64,000 bases of DNA from Sipunculus nudus. Lineage: Eukaryota; Annelida; Sipuncula; Golfingiida; Sipunculidae. The notes under the pieces were generated by a model, which was not told the DNA's origin, ran no database searches, and saw only the letters and a list, made by a program, of their open reading frames with translations. Each line of letters begins with the position of its first letter. Positions within the stretch are counted from its first letter, which is position 1. This document shows positions 11,979-24,100 of this stretch, one piece after another. The position numbers and the translations under genes were made by a program. The DNA lies in the NCBI GenBank assembly GCA_026874595.1, contig CM049314.1:62351300-62415299 (forward strand), read 5' to 3'.

Positions 11979-13446
11979 CGAGAAAAACACAAAATCTGTC
12001 ATCAAGTGGTTCGAGAACATTCCTGATAAGCAAGAATGTTCTTTCTTCGCCTTTGACGTGGTGGAATTCTATCCTTCAATTAGTAAGAACCTTCTGAAAC
12101 AAGCACTTGATTTCGCCTCAACAGTCACAGACATATCCCCAAGTGAAAAGGAAATAGTTCTACATGCAAAGGACACCCTGTTGTTCCACGGCAACTCACC
12201 ACGGCAAAAAGCGACACAAGCAGACCTATTCGACGTCACCATGGGGTCCTATGATGGCGCAGAAACCTGTGAGTTAGTTGGCGCATACATACTGAAAAAG
12301 TTAACCCCTTTTCAGTAACGGCTCAGTTGGCCTATTTAGGTATGACGGGCTGGTGGTCCTGCGTAAAACCGCCCCATCAGCGGCAAACAGAATAGCAAAA
12401 GATCTAAATTCAATACTTAATAAATTAGGACTCCGCATCACCACCGTACCGTACTGCAAGATCACCAACTTTCTGAACGTTACACTTAACCTGGCTAACA
12501 ATTCATCCAGGCCATACACTAAACCAAACTATACCAAACAGTACGTAAACAAAATCTCTAACCATCCGCCTTCTATGATACAATCCATCCCAACCTCCAT
12601 CAACCGCAGGTTATCATACATACCGATCAACGAAACAGAATTCAGTGCCACATCACGAGAATATCAAATGGCCCTCGATAAAGCAGGATACCAGTACAAG
12701 CTAAAGTACATCAAATATACAACAGCTTCAACCAAACGCAACCGGAAAAGAAAGATAATATGGACAAACATTTCCCGGAGGGGCACATACTCCACCCAAT
12801 ATTTAATCGCAACAATGTGAAGGTTAGCTACAGTTATATGGACAATATTGGCAAAACCATCAGCGAACATAATAAAACAATCCTAAGCAAATAGAAAAAA
12901 GAAAAGAACAAATGCATTTGCCGAAAACCTGATGATTGTCCCCTGCAGGGTCGATGTCTGACAAAAAACATCGTATACGAAGCCACCGTTATCACACAAC
13001 AAGGCACTAAAGGATACATAGGTGCTTGCGATACGGAATTAAAAAAACGGTGGTATAATCATAAGAGTTCCTTCAAGCTTCAACATAAATATATAGAAAC
13101 AGAGCTGAGTAAATACATTTGGCAGTTACGCGAAAAAAAAAATTAAGTTCGAACTTAAATGGAGCATCCTCAAACAGGCCATTCCTACTCAAATATCACA
13201 AAACGCTGTCAGTTATGCCTGTGGGAAAAACTACTCATTATAACCAGAAGAAAATGTTCAATACTAAACACAAGATCAGAATTAATAAACAATGCAGGCA
13301 CCTAAACAAGTTCCTCCTCGTTAACAATTAGGGAACTCATATCCGATATGCTCCAGCGCACCCCAATCCAATTGTGCACGCAGTCTACGTTCTAAACACA
13401 CCGAACTCATAATCACACCTGAAGAGCCTTCTGGGCGAAACGGACC

Positions 13447-13499
13447 GTAGTGTGTCACAAATCGAATATGAGCTGAACTCTCGGACTGTTTGATATATA

Positions 13500-13500
<1 letters not shown>
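13447..13500 (-). repeat. Right inverted repeat of the RT cassette
   Basis: Reverse complement of 11925-11978, two mismatches in 54 bases; it runs outward into AATATTA and a (TA)n tract. Confidence 0.9.
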
Positions 13501-13560
<60 letters not shown>

Positions 13561-14073
13561 GTATTTATAAAGTATCTGTATATAACAAAAGTGAATGTCT
13601 GAATGTGTGCCTGTGCACGCAAAATACTAATAATTCGCATAATTCTTACTTATATTTAACTATATTGTATTATATTATATTATATTGTATTATAGTATAA
13701 AATATAATATTGTATTATATTATAATATATAATATTATAATACTTCAAACTACATTAAACAATACTATATACTATGCTATACTTTCCTATATGTTACTTT
13801 ACTTTTTTATATTTTACTACACTGCATGGATAAAATCTGTATGTGCATAATAGTGAAAGTTAAATAAAATTCAGAAACATTTTGCTATGACAAGAAATAT
13901 AAACAACTGGTGACCCTTAAATATTTAATACGCTCATTTGTTCCAAAGGTACTAATCAAATAATAATAATAATAATAATAATAATAATTATAATAATAAT
14001 AAGTAATAAATAATAATAATATTTATAATAATCATATTAATAATTTAAATAATAATAATATCACTAATAATAA

Positions 14074-14129
<56 letters not shown>

Positions 14130-14135
14130 GCAGTA
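13501..14135. repeat. AT-rich tract with (TA)n, TATTA and (AAT)n repeats
   Basis: A TA run at about 13506-13560, then imperfect TATTATAT repeats at about 13650-13740, then AAT repeats from about 13962 to 14126. No gene. Confidence 0.8.
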
Positions 14136-14169
14136 AAAATGTTATGAGATTGAACCTATAAAAATAAAT

Positions 14170-14350
14170 TTTGGTTTGTTAACTGTTAGGGACATAAAAG
14201 GATATCCAATATACAGTTACATGCACGATATATTGATATTTTGTTATGTGTGTTACTATAGAATGTTACACACACATATATTATATATAATCACATATAT
14301 ACATACACAGATATACACAACACATCGAGGTGCCATGGTGGCTGTTATTT
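14170..14350 (+). repeat. Second copy of the 11.1-kb repeat
   Basis: About 180 bp closely similar to 11138-11352, in the same orientation, sharing ATACAGTTACATGC, TTGTTATGTGTGTTACTATA and CAACACATCGAGG. Together the two copies bracket the RT cassette as direct repeats. Confidence 0.75.
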
Positions 14351-14359
14351 TAATAATAA

Positions 14360-15147
14360 TAATAATAATGAAAATAGAGTAGTAAAAATAACAATAATAA
14401 TAAAAATAACAGTAAAAAAGTTATGATCAATAATTTGATACACAAATAATGAGATAAATGCATATAAATAAATTCATAAATGTCTGAATTGAACGTTCGA
14501 AATGAACGCAAAATAAAAAAATAAAACAAAGAACAAGCCCGTATTATAGCTATTACTGTGGTATCAGCTTCATTTTACTACACTTGTTGTAGAAATCTTA
14601 ACCTTAATGTGTTTATTGTGAAGTTATATACGGATCTTGTTTGTCGCCCCCCCCCCCCCCCCCCCAATGGATGCATAACTTGAAATGTACATTTCACATG
14701 ATTTTACGTCACAAACGGTCATATCGTGACGTCACAAAGGGACTCGACCTTGTTCCGTGTTACAGTAGAAGAAAACGATCAACTACAAAAAGTGCGGAAT
14801 ATAGGCGGTGCTTGCTTGACCGAGGTAATCACATTACTTTATTGTTTTCGCATGCAATAATTGGTAAAACTGGTTATTGTATTAATGTTTATATTTATGT
14901 AACTTTATTGCCACAGATATCCCGGTGAAAGTTTCAAATTCGGTTAGAGAATTATAGGGTCTGAACTCTGAATACACTTATATTATAAGTTCATAATGGT
15001 GGTAATGTAAGTGCCGTTTGACCTTTCAAGATCATTCAAACTCATCTCAGATAATCCTCCCAATCTTAAATGAAGCTTACAGTGTAACCCCTCAATCTTT
15101 AAAGTGTTATATTTTCATCACAAAATGCACAATCAGATCTATAATCC
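14360..15147. other. Intergenic, nothing coding recognised
   Basis: A homopolymeric C run lies at about 14647-14665 and AAT-type repeats near 14350-14410. The small open frames show no family resemblance. Confidence 0.3.
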
Positions 15148-15990
15148 GTTTCACCACCTGCTGTCCACCTGTTTTTGTCGCTTCACATAGATATCGTAGA
15201 TATGATGACTGTGTTCCTGCATGAGTAGCCATCTTTGTTTCAGCTGACTATATTTTTCGGGTTTTTTACAAGACATCATCCAATCAGAAGCCGTCAACTC
15301 AGGTTGATTTTGTAGGTGACCTATGACCATGACCGCCTTAAAAACGGGTCTGATATGTTGTAAAATATAGACTGATTTCTCATATTTTCATATAATTATG
15401 TTTCTTAAATAAGGTGTAATAGGAATATTATTAAATTACATTGTTGAAAATGAGGTCCTTTAATCCTCTGATCTACACTCTAATTGATTCCCTTTAAATG
15501 TAACTATAGTCCGTTTCACCACCTGCTGTCCACCTGTTTTTTGTAGATGATTTACTTAAAAATTTATGTTTTTTAATATTTTCCAAGTAGACAACATCAG
15601 GAAGTGACAATCTAATATGGCAGTTAAGAATTTTACAATAAATCCCCCGTTTATGTTTCACAACATTGTAGTCTCTTTATCATGATCTGGCAGATATGGT
15701 GTGTCCCTCCACAAGTAGCCATCTTTGTTTTAGCTTGTCATATTTTTTAGAGTTTTTACATGAGATTATCCAATCAGCAGCTGTCAGTTGAGGCTGTTTT
15801 TGCATGTGACCAATGACCTTGACCGCCATAAGTGGGTCTGATATGTTGTAAAATGTAGACTTATTTCTCAAATTTTCAGAAAATTCTGTTACTCAAATAT
15901 GGCATAAGGTAGGAATTTAGTTACCTAGTTGAAAATTAGGTTCTGTAATCCTCTCCTGTTCACTGTAATTGTTTCCCTTGAAATGTACCT
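15148..15990. repeat. Two-unit tandem repeat
   Basis: CCGTTTCACCACCTGCTGTC opens both units (about 15148 and 15510). Both later contain AGTAGCCATCTTTGTTT, ATCCAATCAG, TGACCTTGACCGCC-type sequence and GGGTCTGATATGTTGTAAAA. The second unit has about 110 bp of extra sequence. Confidence 0.75.
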
Positions 15991-16311
15991 GTTGTCTATT
16001 TTGAACAACATCTAAACCGCATTCATGAAGTCAGGGTCACCGGCCACATGCGCAAACAACTCAGTTTAAAGGCTGTTGAATGGTTGTTAAGTGTCATAAA
16101 TATTCTTGAGGCCTGCAACCCTTAGTCGACACCATGCCACTTGACCACTTAATTAAGAAGAGCCGGAATGCTAAAAAATATAAATGTTGGTTTTTGTTAT
16201 GGAGTTGTTTTTATTTATCTGATATAAGGCCTTTAGTGCCTCATCAGCTTAAGTGTCTTGTGATCATATGTAAGGTTAAGAGAGTTATAATTAAATTTCA
16301 ATGCGCATCTA

Positions 16312-16351
16312 CAGTGGCGTCAATTTTTCTTTCAGGGTGGGGGGATGACTT

Positions 16352-16414
<63 letters not shown>

Positions 16415-16714
16415 TTTTTAGCGTCTCTGAGTGATATATTAAACTATATATATATATAATTATTATATAAATACTTAATATATTATATATATACTTAATC
16501 ATATTTCATATAATTATAATTTAAAAAAAAATAAGTTATTTTGTAAATTCTAAGCAAGGTTTAGATATAACATTTAAAATAAATAAAGATGCAATTTGCA
16601 ATGTTATGACATTATTCTCTAAAAAGTGGGGGGGGGGGGGGGGATGTTAATATTAACCATCCCCCCCTTGCCAAAAAGTGGGGGTATATATACCCCCCTA
16701 TATTGACGCCCCTG
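16312..16714. mobile_element. hAT-type MITE with intact ends
   Basis: The left end is CAGTGGCGTCAAT and the right end is ATTGACGCCCCTG, inverted with one mismatch in 13. The 8-base direct duplication CGCATCTA lies immediately outside at 16304-16311 and 16715-16722. Eight-base duplications and CAGNGGCG ends are hallmarks of the hAT superfamily. The 403-bp interior holds a (TA)n run at about 16357-16410 and a G run at about 16628, and no transposase. Confidence 0.9.
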
Positions 16715-16722
16715 CGCATCTA

Positions 16723-17419
16723 CTGCTGGAACAGATTTGAGTGACACAGTATTCGGCAGCATTTTTTTCCTGAATGGTTGGGTAAAAATTCTGATTAGGG
16801 GAGCTCTATTCATGTCTCTATCAAAACAGGTGTGACCACATGATTTTGTTTGTAAGTAAAACTTGAAGTTCCTGTATATAATAAGTTACTTTGCTGTAAA
16901 GTGTCAAATAAATGGTGCTTTGCCTTTAATGGCGATATTGACGTACAGTAAAAATATTACCGTATATACATAGGTATGACAGGTAACGCAGGAAGATTAT
17001 GTATGATAAAAATATAGTACATATAATTTATGGCGTCATTCAGATAACATATTAATACAACAAATGGAGTATGTATATCAAAATATATTGCAAAACACTG
17101 TGGTCACATTTCGATACCACATTTCAAAATACGAAAAATCATAATATGCATTATTTTGTCAATATTTATTTCTGTGCATTGTGGTAACACTATGTGTCCA
17201 TATTAAAAAAAAAAAAATGTACAGTATTTGTATCAAAATTTATTGCTAATCCGCAAAAAAAGACTCACAAACTGTTTTTGTATGTTCATGCTATTTGTAT
17301 TTTCTCAGTCAGCAAAGGTCATAATCTGATTTTTTTTTAAATGATGGGTCCATGGCCTGTTGGCGGCACTGTTTATTAAATGAGGATGAAGGTATTCATA
17401 TGATAAGAATAATATGTAA
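16723..17419. other. Intergenic upstream of PLAC8, nothing recognised
   Basis: AT-rich, with A runs near 17206 and no convincing open frame. Confidence 0.3.
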
Positions 17420-17625
17420 TTTATAAGCCTTCTGGATTCCAGGTTTTATATGCACGGGGTTAGGAATGATCCAGAAGTTATAACCTGTCGTACTTAAGAC
17501 ATTAGATCGAATCTCTCAGGTTCAACAAAATTTTATCATTATGCCATATAGGGTTCGAACAGGGAACTTCAGCTCCGAAGTGCAACACTTCAACCAATAG
17601 GCTACGTCCTACCACTCCATGTTCT
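17420..17625 (-). mobile_element. tRNA-derived SINE
   Basis: On the minus strand from about 17620, GTAGCCTATTGGTTGAAG matches an RNA polymerase III A box. CTGTTCGAACCCTATATGG, some 40 bases later, matches a B box. An unrelated tail follows down to about 17420. The tRNA-like head lies about 70 bp before the PLAC8 exon acceptor. Confidence 0.6.
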
Positions 17626-17694
17626 TGTATGGAGCATTAAAGTCTCATGATTCCTCTCCTAGCACTGTGTGTTCATTCTGATTCTTCATTTCAG

Positions 17695-17762
17695 ATTGTT
17701 GAATAGTGACATTGGTGGAAAACCAGAACAAAAGATACCACGGATTGGCAAACAGAATAATA
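17695..17762 (+). other. 5' untranslated part of the first visible PLAC8 exon
   Basis: TTCATTTCAG at 17685-17694 is a good splice acceptor, so an earlier noncoding exon probably exists. An in-frame TGA lies upstream of the ATG at 17763 within this exon. Confidence 0.6.
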
Positions 17763-18107
17763 ATGCAGGCACAACAGGTAAATACAGTAACGCCTTGCCT
17801 TGTGACCACCTCAGTTTAGCAACCACAATAACCAGGGGCATATCCAGGCGGGTGCCGCAGGGGCCATGCCCTCCCCCCAATCGATTTTGCCTGTTATACT
17901 GAAGGAAAACTTTCCGGACAGTACAATCTTGTAGGAAATTTAGAGTGTGAAAGTAATTATAAAATTTTTGGTCATGGTTACGTCATGTTTCATTACTGTA
18001 CACTTTCATAAGCAGGTAAAAAACCTTTCCTCGTACATTCAGTCCTAAAATCGAAAAGGATATTGAAGTAGGTTGATTTTATATATATATATATATGTGT
18101 ACATGTA

Positions 18108-18168
<61 letters not shown>

Positions 18169-21100
18169 GACCACTTTTTCACGGTCCCAATTCTTATTTT
18201 TATATGATACCTCGCTTAGACTACCACTTCGAAAATTGTGACTGCTTAATCGAGGTCCAGTTGGTGGTCGTAAAATCGAGGTTAACACTGTATATGGGAC
18301 TGACACTGTTCAGTACTCCAACAGTTTAGCAGAAATAAAGTCTCAGTTTCCCGCTTATAAAGACGGTGTAATTTGGTGCAAAGTATTGCAGAATTTATTT
18401 TTATATGAAAACATTTCCCACTTCAAACTGTCCATGTTGATACACGCAATACAATGTCTACACGTTGTTCGATTATTCTTTGTTATATATAATGTTATAA
18501 ACTAAAGCTCATTTATTCCTCTTTATTATGGCTTTTGTATAAACAGCTTCCATGTAGTTTCAGATTTTGTAAAATTTAGGATAAGTTATTAATATATGTT
18601 ATGGTTAAAGACATTGAAAAACGCGCCTGGTCATGTGGTTTGGCGACATATCTTTATTAAATATAATCATGAAGTTAATATAAATTATAATTAATAATCA
18701 TTAATATAAATTATAATTTATCATTATAGATTAATAAGCGCATTAAATGTGACTTAAATGTAGATTTATACACTTTTTTATTAATTTTGATCTCAACTGC
18801 ATAAGAAATCGTAAACTATTACATCTAACAAAAAAAAAAAAAAAAAAAAAAAAAGACTAGGACTACAGAATACAACTATAAATTATATACTATATACTAT
18901 TTCTATCTCAGACTCCAGTTATGATGCAGCCTCAGGGAGTGACAATGGTCGTACAACATGGCACCAACCCCGGTATCCAAACACCTTATCCTCAGGGGAT
19001 CCAAAAATGGAGCACTGATCTATTTGATTGCTTCTCGGATGTCGGTGTTTGTGAGTCTCTGTTTTATTGTAGTTCCGCCGGGAAGATATCATGTTTTCCC
19101 TTTGGTTTTCTGGTTCGTTTGCCTGTTAGCATATTAACCCATAAAGTAAAGAACCGATTTTGATAAAAAAAATGCATTGATGTTTAGGGTAACACCTGAG
19201 GAAAATAAAATATTTATAATTCAAAGGATGGTATATCATTTTGAAACAGGGCAATCCTTTTGTACATGATGGCGCTCCATTCATAGTTATTAAGGCCAGA
19301 ATTTGTTAGCAACTGACTAGCTTAGCCCTTGAACTACCCTAACGTGACATAGGGAGTTCATGCCTCAGGTAATCAAAAAAACATGTGGTTCATGAATAAC
19401 ATGCATTTACTTCGAGTTAAAACGACCAAGCTAAAGCTTGATAAATGCGACAGATGGCGCACTTGTCGGATGGTGAAAGCAAATGACAAGACGGATACGT
19501 GCGCCATCTGTCGGATTGATGAGCATTACTTTTGCGCTAGTGAGTCTTTTTTTTTTTGTTCACATGGGATAACGCTTCTTTCTTTATGAAATGGTCTCGA
19601 TCAATGATGGGTCGAGCTCACAGCATCCGAGTCCGAGTGCAAGTCCGAGTCCAGACCACTTTTGTCCGAGTCCGGACCACTTTTGTCCAAGTCCAGACCA
19701 GTTTTGTCCGAGTCCGGACCAGTTTTGTCCGAGTCCAGACCAGTTTTGTCCGAGTCCGGACCAGTTTTGTCCGAGTCCAGACCAGTTTTGTCTGAGTCCG
19801 GACCACTTTTGTCCGAGTCCAGACCAGTTTTGTCCGAGTCCGGACCACTTTTGTCCGAGTCCAGACCAGTTTTGTCCGAGTCCAGACCACTTTTGTCCGA
19901 GTCCAAGTCTGAATCCTTAAGGTTCGAATCTACAGCCACCCTCTTCGATTCGGAGTCATTTGGAATCCAAGTCCAAGTCAAAATATCCTGAAAAATGAAA
20001 TTTAAAATAGAACTTTCAGATTTTTATGAACATATTTAAGTTAGATCACATTCATTTACTATAATGGTTAATTACATTTATATCTCCCGATGCTGGGCAA
20101 AGCTTGCCACGTACAGTATTGACATTTAAAAATATTTTGTCAGTGGCTCTACATGTACATAAGTCTGAATATAATACATAACATAATTTTTTATTCTGTT
20201 CGATTCGGGATGGACTTGGCCTGATATTTCGGGTCCTTACCGTGGAGCCCGTGTAAAAGTCCCAGTCTTAGTCCGACACAGATTCCTATATATGAGAAAA
20301 GTGAACTCGAGTTCTATATCAAGTCCAAGTCAGGACTCGAGTTCTACATCACTGGTCTCGAGAATGGAATCACTGATATATATGTACAGCCGTTTCCTGA
20401 GCCACGTGTAAAAGGACACCGATATTATTACTCAAATTAGATTTTACACCTATACTCCCCCGTAATGAAGCCTTTTGTGTGCCCCCTGAGGAGCGTACAA
20501 CTTAAGTAGTTACAACATCAGTTTGGGAGTTAATATTCTTACAAAATGATTTGCCAAATCTACCCAAGACCGGTCCACTCCTAGGGAAAGAGGACGGACC
20601 TTTGAGGTAAAGATCTTAGTCAGGGGTCTTAAATATATACAGATGATGGTGTCAGAAAGTGACATGAAAATATAAATTTCATATACTGAATACTGTTAAT
20701 TTCATTTTGGAAAGTTACATTTGTTTTTGTTTATCTTATTCGTGGATTCTCGACGTTTACTTCAGTAACTGTTCACAAAAAAACCCTTCAACAGGAACTG
20801 TAATATTTGAAATGCTGTTCATATATTTTCTTTTAAGTATAGATGCCATGGGATTTAATATAACATTTGTCAATGGACGGAGGCATGAATACCTTCGTGC
20901 TGCCTCCTTCTTCTATATGAGGTTTGTATGGTGGAGTTGGAGATTGCAAGGTTTTTATTTCACCTGTCAAATATAACAGCATTTGTGCTCTTTTTTTTTT
21001 GGACGAGACATGTTGTCTCACCCAGTCGCCTTAAGCTTATAAAAATATGAGAATAAAAGAATGAGCTCACTTAATACCGTCTAAATGGCATATATATATA

Positions 21101-24100
21101 AGGCCCTCCTATATAACACTTCCGCATTATTTCTAAATGTCTTTATAACAACGTACCGGTACTTTTGATTTCAAATCCTTGGTGATATTATTAATTTATA
21201 AAAAGTTTAAATAGTATCTTCCTATATTTTTTTCCATATTGACATATAAGTTAATGCATTCAATTCATATATATTTTTTATCTCACAATTGTTTTGAATC
21301 TTCCAGTGACTGAAGTTTAAAACGATTTAACATTAACCAGAATCTCTGTTAATTCAAGCGGTCTTCTATACTTGCTTAAATATCAATGAATAACTAAAAC
21401 AAACAAACAAAAATTATGGACCTGAAGAATTAACTGGATAATCAGCTGCTTTCTCCTTTAAACAATTACGGCTTTACTGCTCAGATGTGGAGCTCTGCCT
21501 TTTTTATTATATATACAGGGATTTCTTATAAAATCATTAAAAACCGACAACTGTTAAATTCGGGTCACAGAATATGTATCTTGTGTCGACCTTCGGACCT
21601 GCCACTTTTCATTGATTAAATGTCTTGTTAATTTTGAACTAAATATATATGAAAGCAAAAACAAAGCTGGTGTGCTTGTGTCTCTGAATTTAATACTATA
21701 TAATATATTTTAAAAGTACTTGCAAACTCGCCAATACGTTGTATACTCTTGTACAATGTTTTACCACCAGGAAATACTAAATAAGTTACAAGAAGGATAA
21801 AGCTTAATAATTAGGCGCAATATATGAGAAAGAAGCAACATTTTCTTGACTAAGAAATTCTCCATTGTGGATCACAAATGCGTGCTTGATGGAATGTATA
21901 TGTATACGTTAATATACGCATGTGTACCTTATGGCAGCTGCTGATTAGTTTAATATGATTACACATATACCAGTACACACACATGAAAAACACATCATGA
22001 ATCCAATGTACGAAAAGACTTAAATTTTGCCAACTCGGTGCAGCCTATAACGCCATGGTTTTCTCACATTTTGAGTCCTTACAGCCCGGAGGGGTGGGAC
22101 CTATCCCATGGCCTTTACGCCCGTTCAATTATCTCTTGTTATCATATCAAAGCGAGTTGAAAATTGGAACTGAGCACACACAAGTGCCCAGCTGTAAACA
22201 TTCTTTTATTATTATTTATCAATTATATACCCATTCATAAAATAAAGACAAACGTAAACATTCAAAACTAGAATACGGGTAGTCAACAAGCGACTACGTG
22301 TATCCGCCGAAATCAGAGTGGGACGGGTGAAGTGAGGCATGGATTGAGTGGTAAGGGGGAGATAGAGAGTGGTGTGTTGCATATTAGCATGGATGTCTGC
22401 AGCCGAAATGTGTATGAAGGTTGCGGAATCTACCACAAAATCCAGAAAGCTGTCCAAGTTGTATACATATGCAAAATTTTACGCAGATAACTGAAACCAC
22501 TACTTTTATATGAGTTATTTTATCCCACAGCAGACAAACAGAAGGATGCTGTACAAAAATGGTGGCAGGAGGCGCCACCAATTTTGTGTATGATTAGGAG
22601 CAATGTTAAACCTATACACATGCAAAATATCAGGGGGGTATGTCAAACCAGTCCTGAGATATAAGCCTGAATGTCTGGGGCGTAAACATAAATGTAGGTG
22701 GCGCCACCTGCCACAAAATCGAGAAAGCTATCCAAGATGTATAAACATGCAAACTTTTAGGCAGAGAAGTCAAACCACTACTGTGATATGAATGATTTAG
22801 CCCACGGCAGACAAACAGACGGACGCTGTGCAAAAATAGTTGCAGGTAGCTCCTCCATTTTGGTGTATGATAAAGAGCTATGTGAGATCTATACACATGC
22901 AAAATTCCTGCAGGTCACAGCAAACCAGTCCTGAGATATAAGCCTGGGTGTCTGCAGCTTAAGGGGGAACATGACACTTTAAACTACCAATGGAATTTCT
23001 TAGATATTTTGCACATGATATCTACAAGGCATACTTTGTACCATTATGAAATAAAGTTTGGGGGTCAATGTGCTTATTTTTGCAGTATATGAAGTTGAAA
23101 ATGGACCCTTGTGGTGGGATTTTATATGATATTATAACTAAGGGGGAAACAAAAGTTAAATATTTTACAAAACTGACCAATGTATTTTTCATAATATTTT
23201 ACATGAAAATGCAGAATTTAATATAAATCTTATTTAAAGACAAAAAATATGTATGTCAATGGGTTAAATTTTAAAATTTTAGGCCAAAATATAAAAATTT
23301 TGGACATTATTAGTTTAGAAAATCCCCCAAAGGCGGCGCTGGTGGTTGTGAGACAGAGAGCAAGTCCACGCATAAATGGCTTCTGGCGTCAACAATATAT
23401 GATCAGCTTTTAAGATGCCCATATAAAAGAAATATTAATATCAGCACTAAAAATTGAGGGTATATACTAACTATCTCTGCAGAATAACACCATCAATGTC
23501 ACTCACAAGCATATGGTGATAGTTATGCTCTCTTTTGTCATCTACTTGCAACTGTCAAAACTGACAGTTGACAAGATAGCCGTAGGTATATTCCTGCACT
23601 TGAGCCTTTTCTTGAGATATTCTGTTTGAAAATTTCTATGTTAAAATTTTTTACAATTTAAAAAATAGTTAAATAAAGCTGTTACACTGAGCATTCCTAC
23701 AATTATAGTTTATCCTAGTTACTTTTCTCAAATAGTGCCCTGAAGCGATGACGTTTTCATGACAACAAAAGTTACAAACGGCAAAATATGTATAGCCACT
23801 TGACAATATAATTAGACCAGATCTTTTTAGTTTGCAGTGTCATCAGTTGGGGGCGCTAGTAAAGTGTCAAGTTCCCCCTTAAACATAAATGTAGGTGGCG
23901 GCACCTGCCACAAAATCCAGAAAGCTATCCAAGATGTATAAACCTGCAAAATTTTAGGCAGATATGTTAAACCACTGCCGAGATATGAGGGATTATATCC
24001 CACGGCAGACAAACAGACGGAAGCTGTGCGCAAAAATGGTTACAGGTGGTGCCACCAGTGTTGCGTATGATAAAGAGCTATGTTAGATATAAACACATGC

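Larger units (their letters stand above)
11925..13500 (+). mobile_element. Truncated Penelope-like element between inverted repeats
   Basis: From 11983 the plus strand reads a reverse transcriptase that enters at about its palm domain: SVIKWFENIP, FDVVEFYPSIS (motif A), DVTMGSYDGAETCELVG (motif B). A one-base shift near 12305-12315 follows, then GLFRYDGLVVL where the family has a DD pair (motif C), and a thumb region ending KRNRKRKIIW. A second shift near 12775 leads into SYSYMDNIGKT, CPLQGRCL, NIVYEA, GYIGACDTELKKRW and ETELSKYIWQLR, a GIY-YIG nuclease. A further shift precedes a CQLC motif and the C-terminal NTRSEL. This domain order is that of endonuclease-bearing Penelope-like elements. 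Inverted arms of 54 bp bound the cassette. It is inactive: frameshifted, 5'-truncated and with one catalytic Asp replaced. Confidence 0.8.

Noticed and set aside
17548-17620. Functional tRNA gene on the minus strand
   Set aside because: A and B boxes are present but no full cloverleaf is evident, and a SINE-like body follows; a tRNA-derived SINE fits better.
19556-19991. Four overlapping open frames of 79-126 codons with Ser/Pro/Asp repeats
   Set aside because: They arise from a 21-bp minisatellite whose period is divisible by three; no start context or flanking exon.
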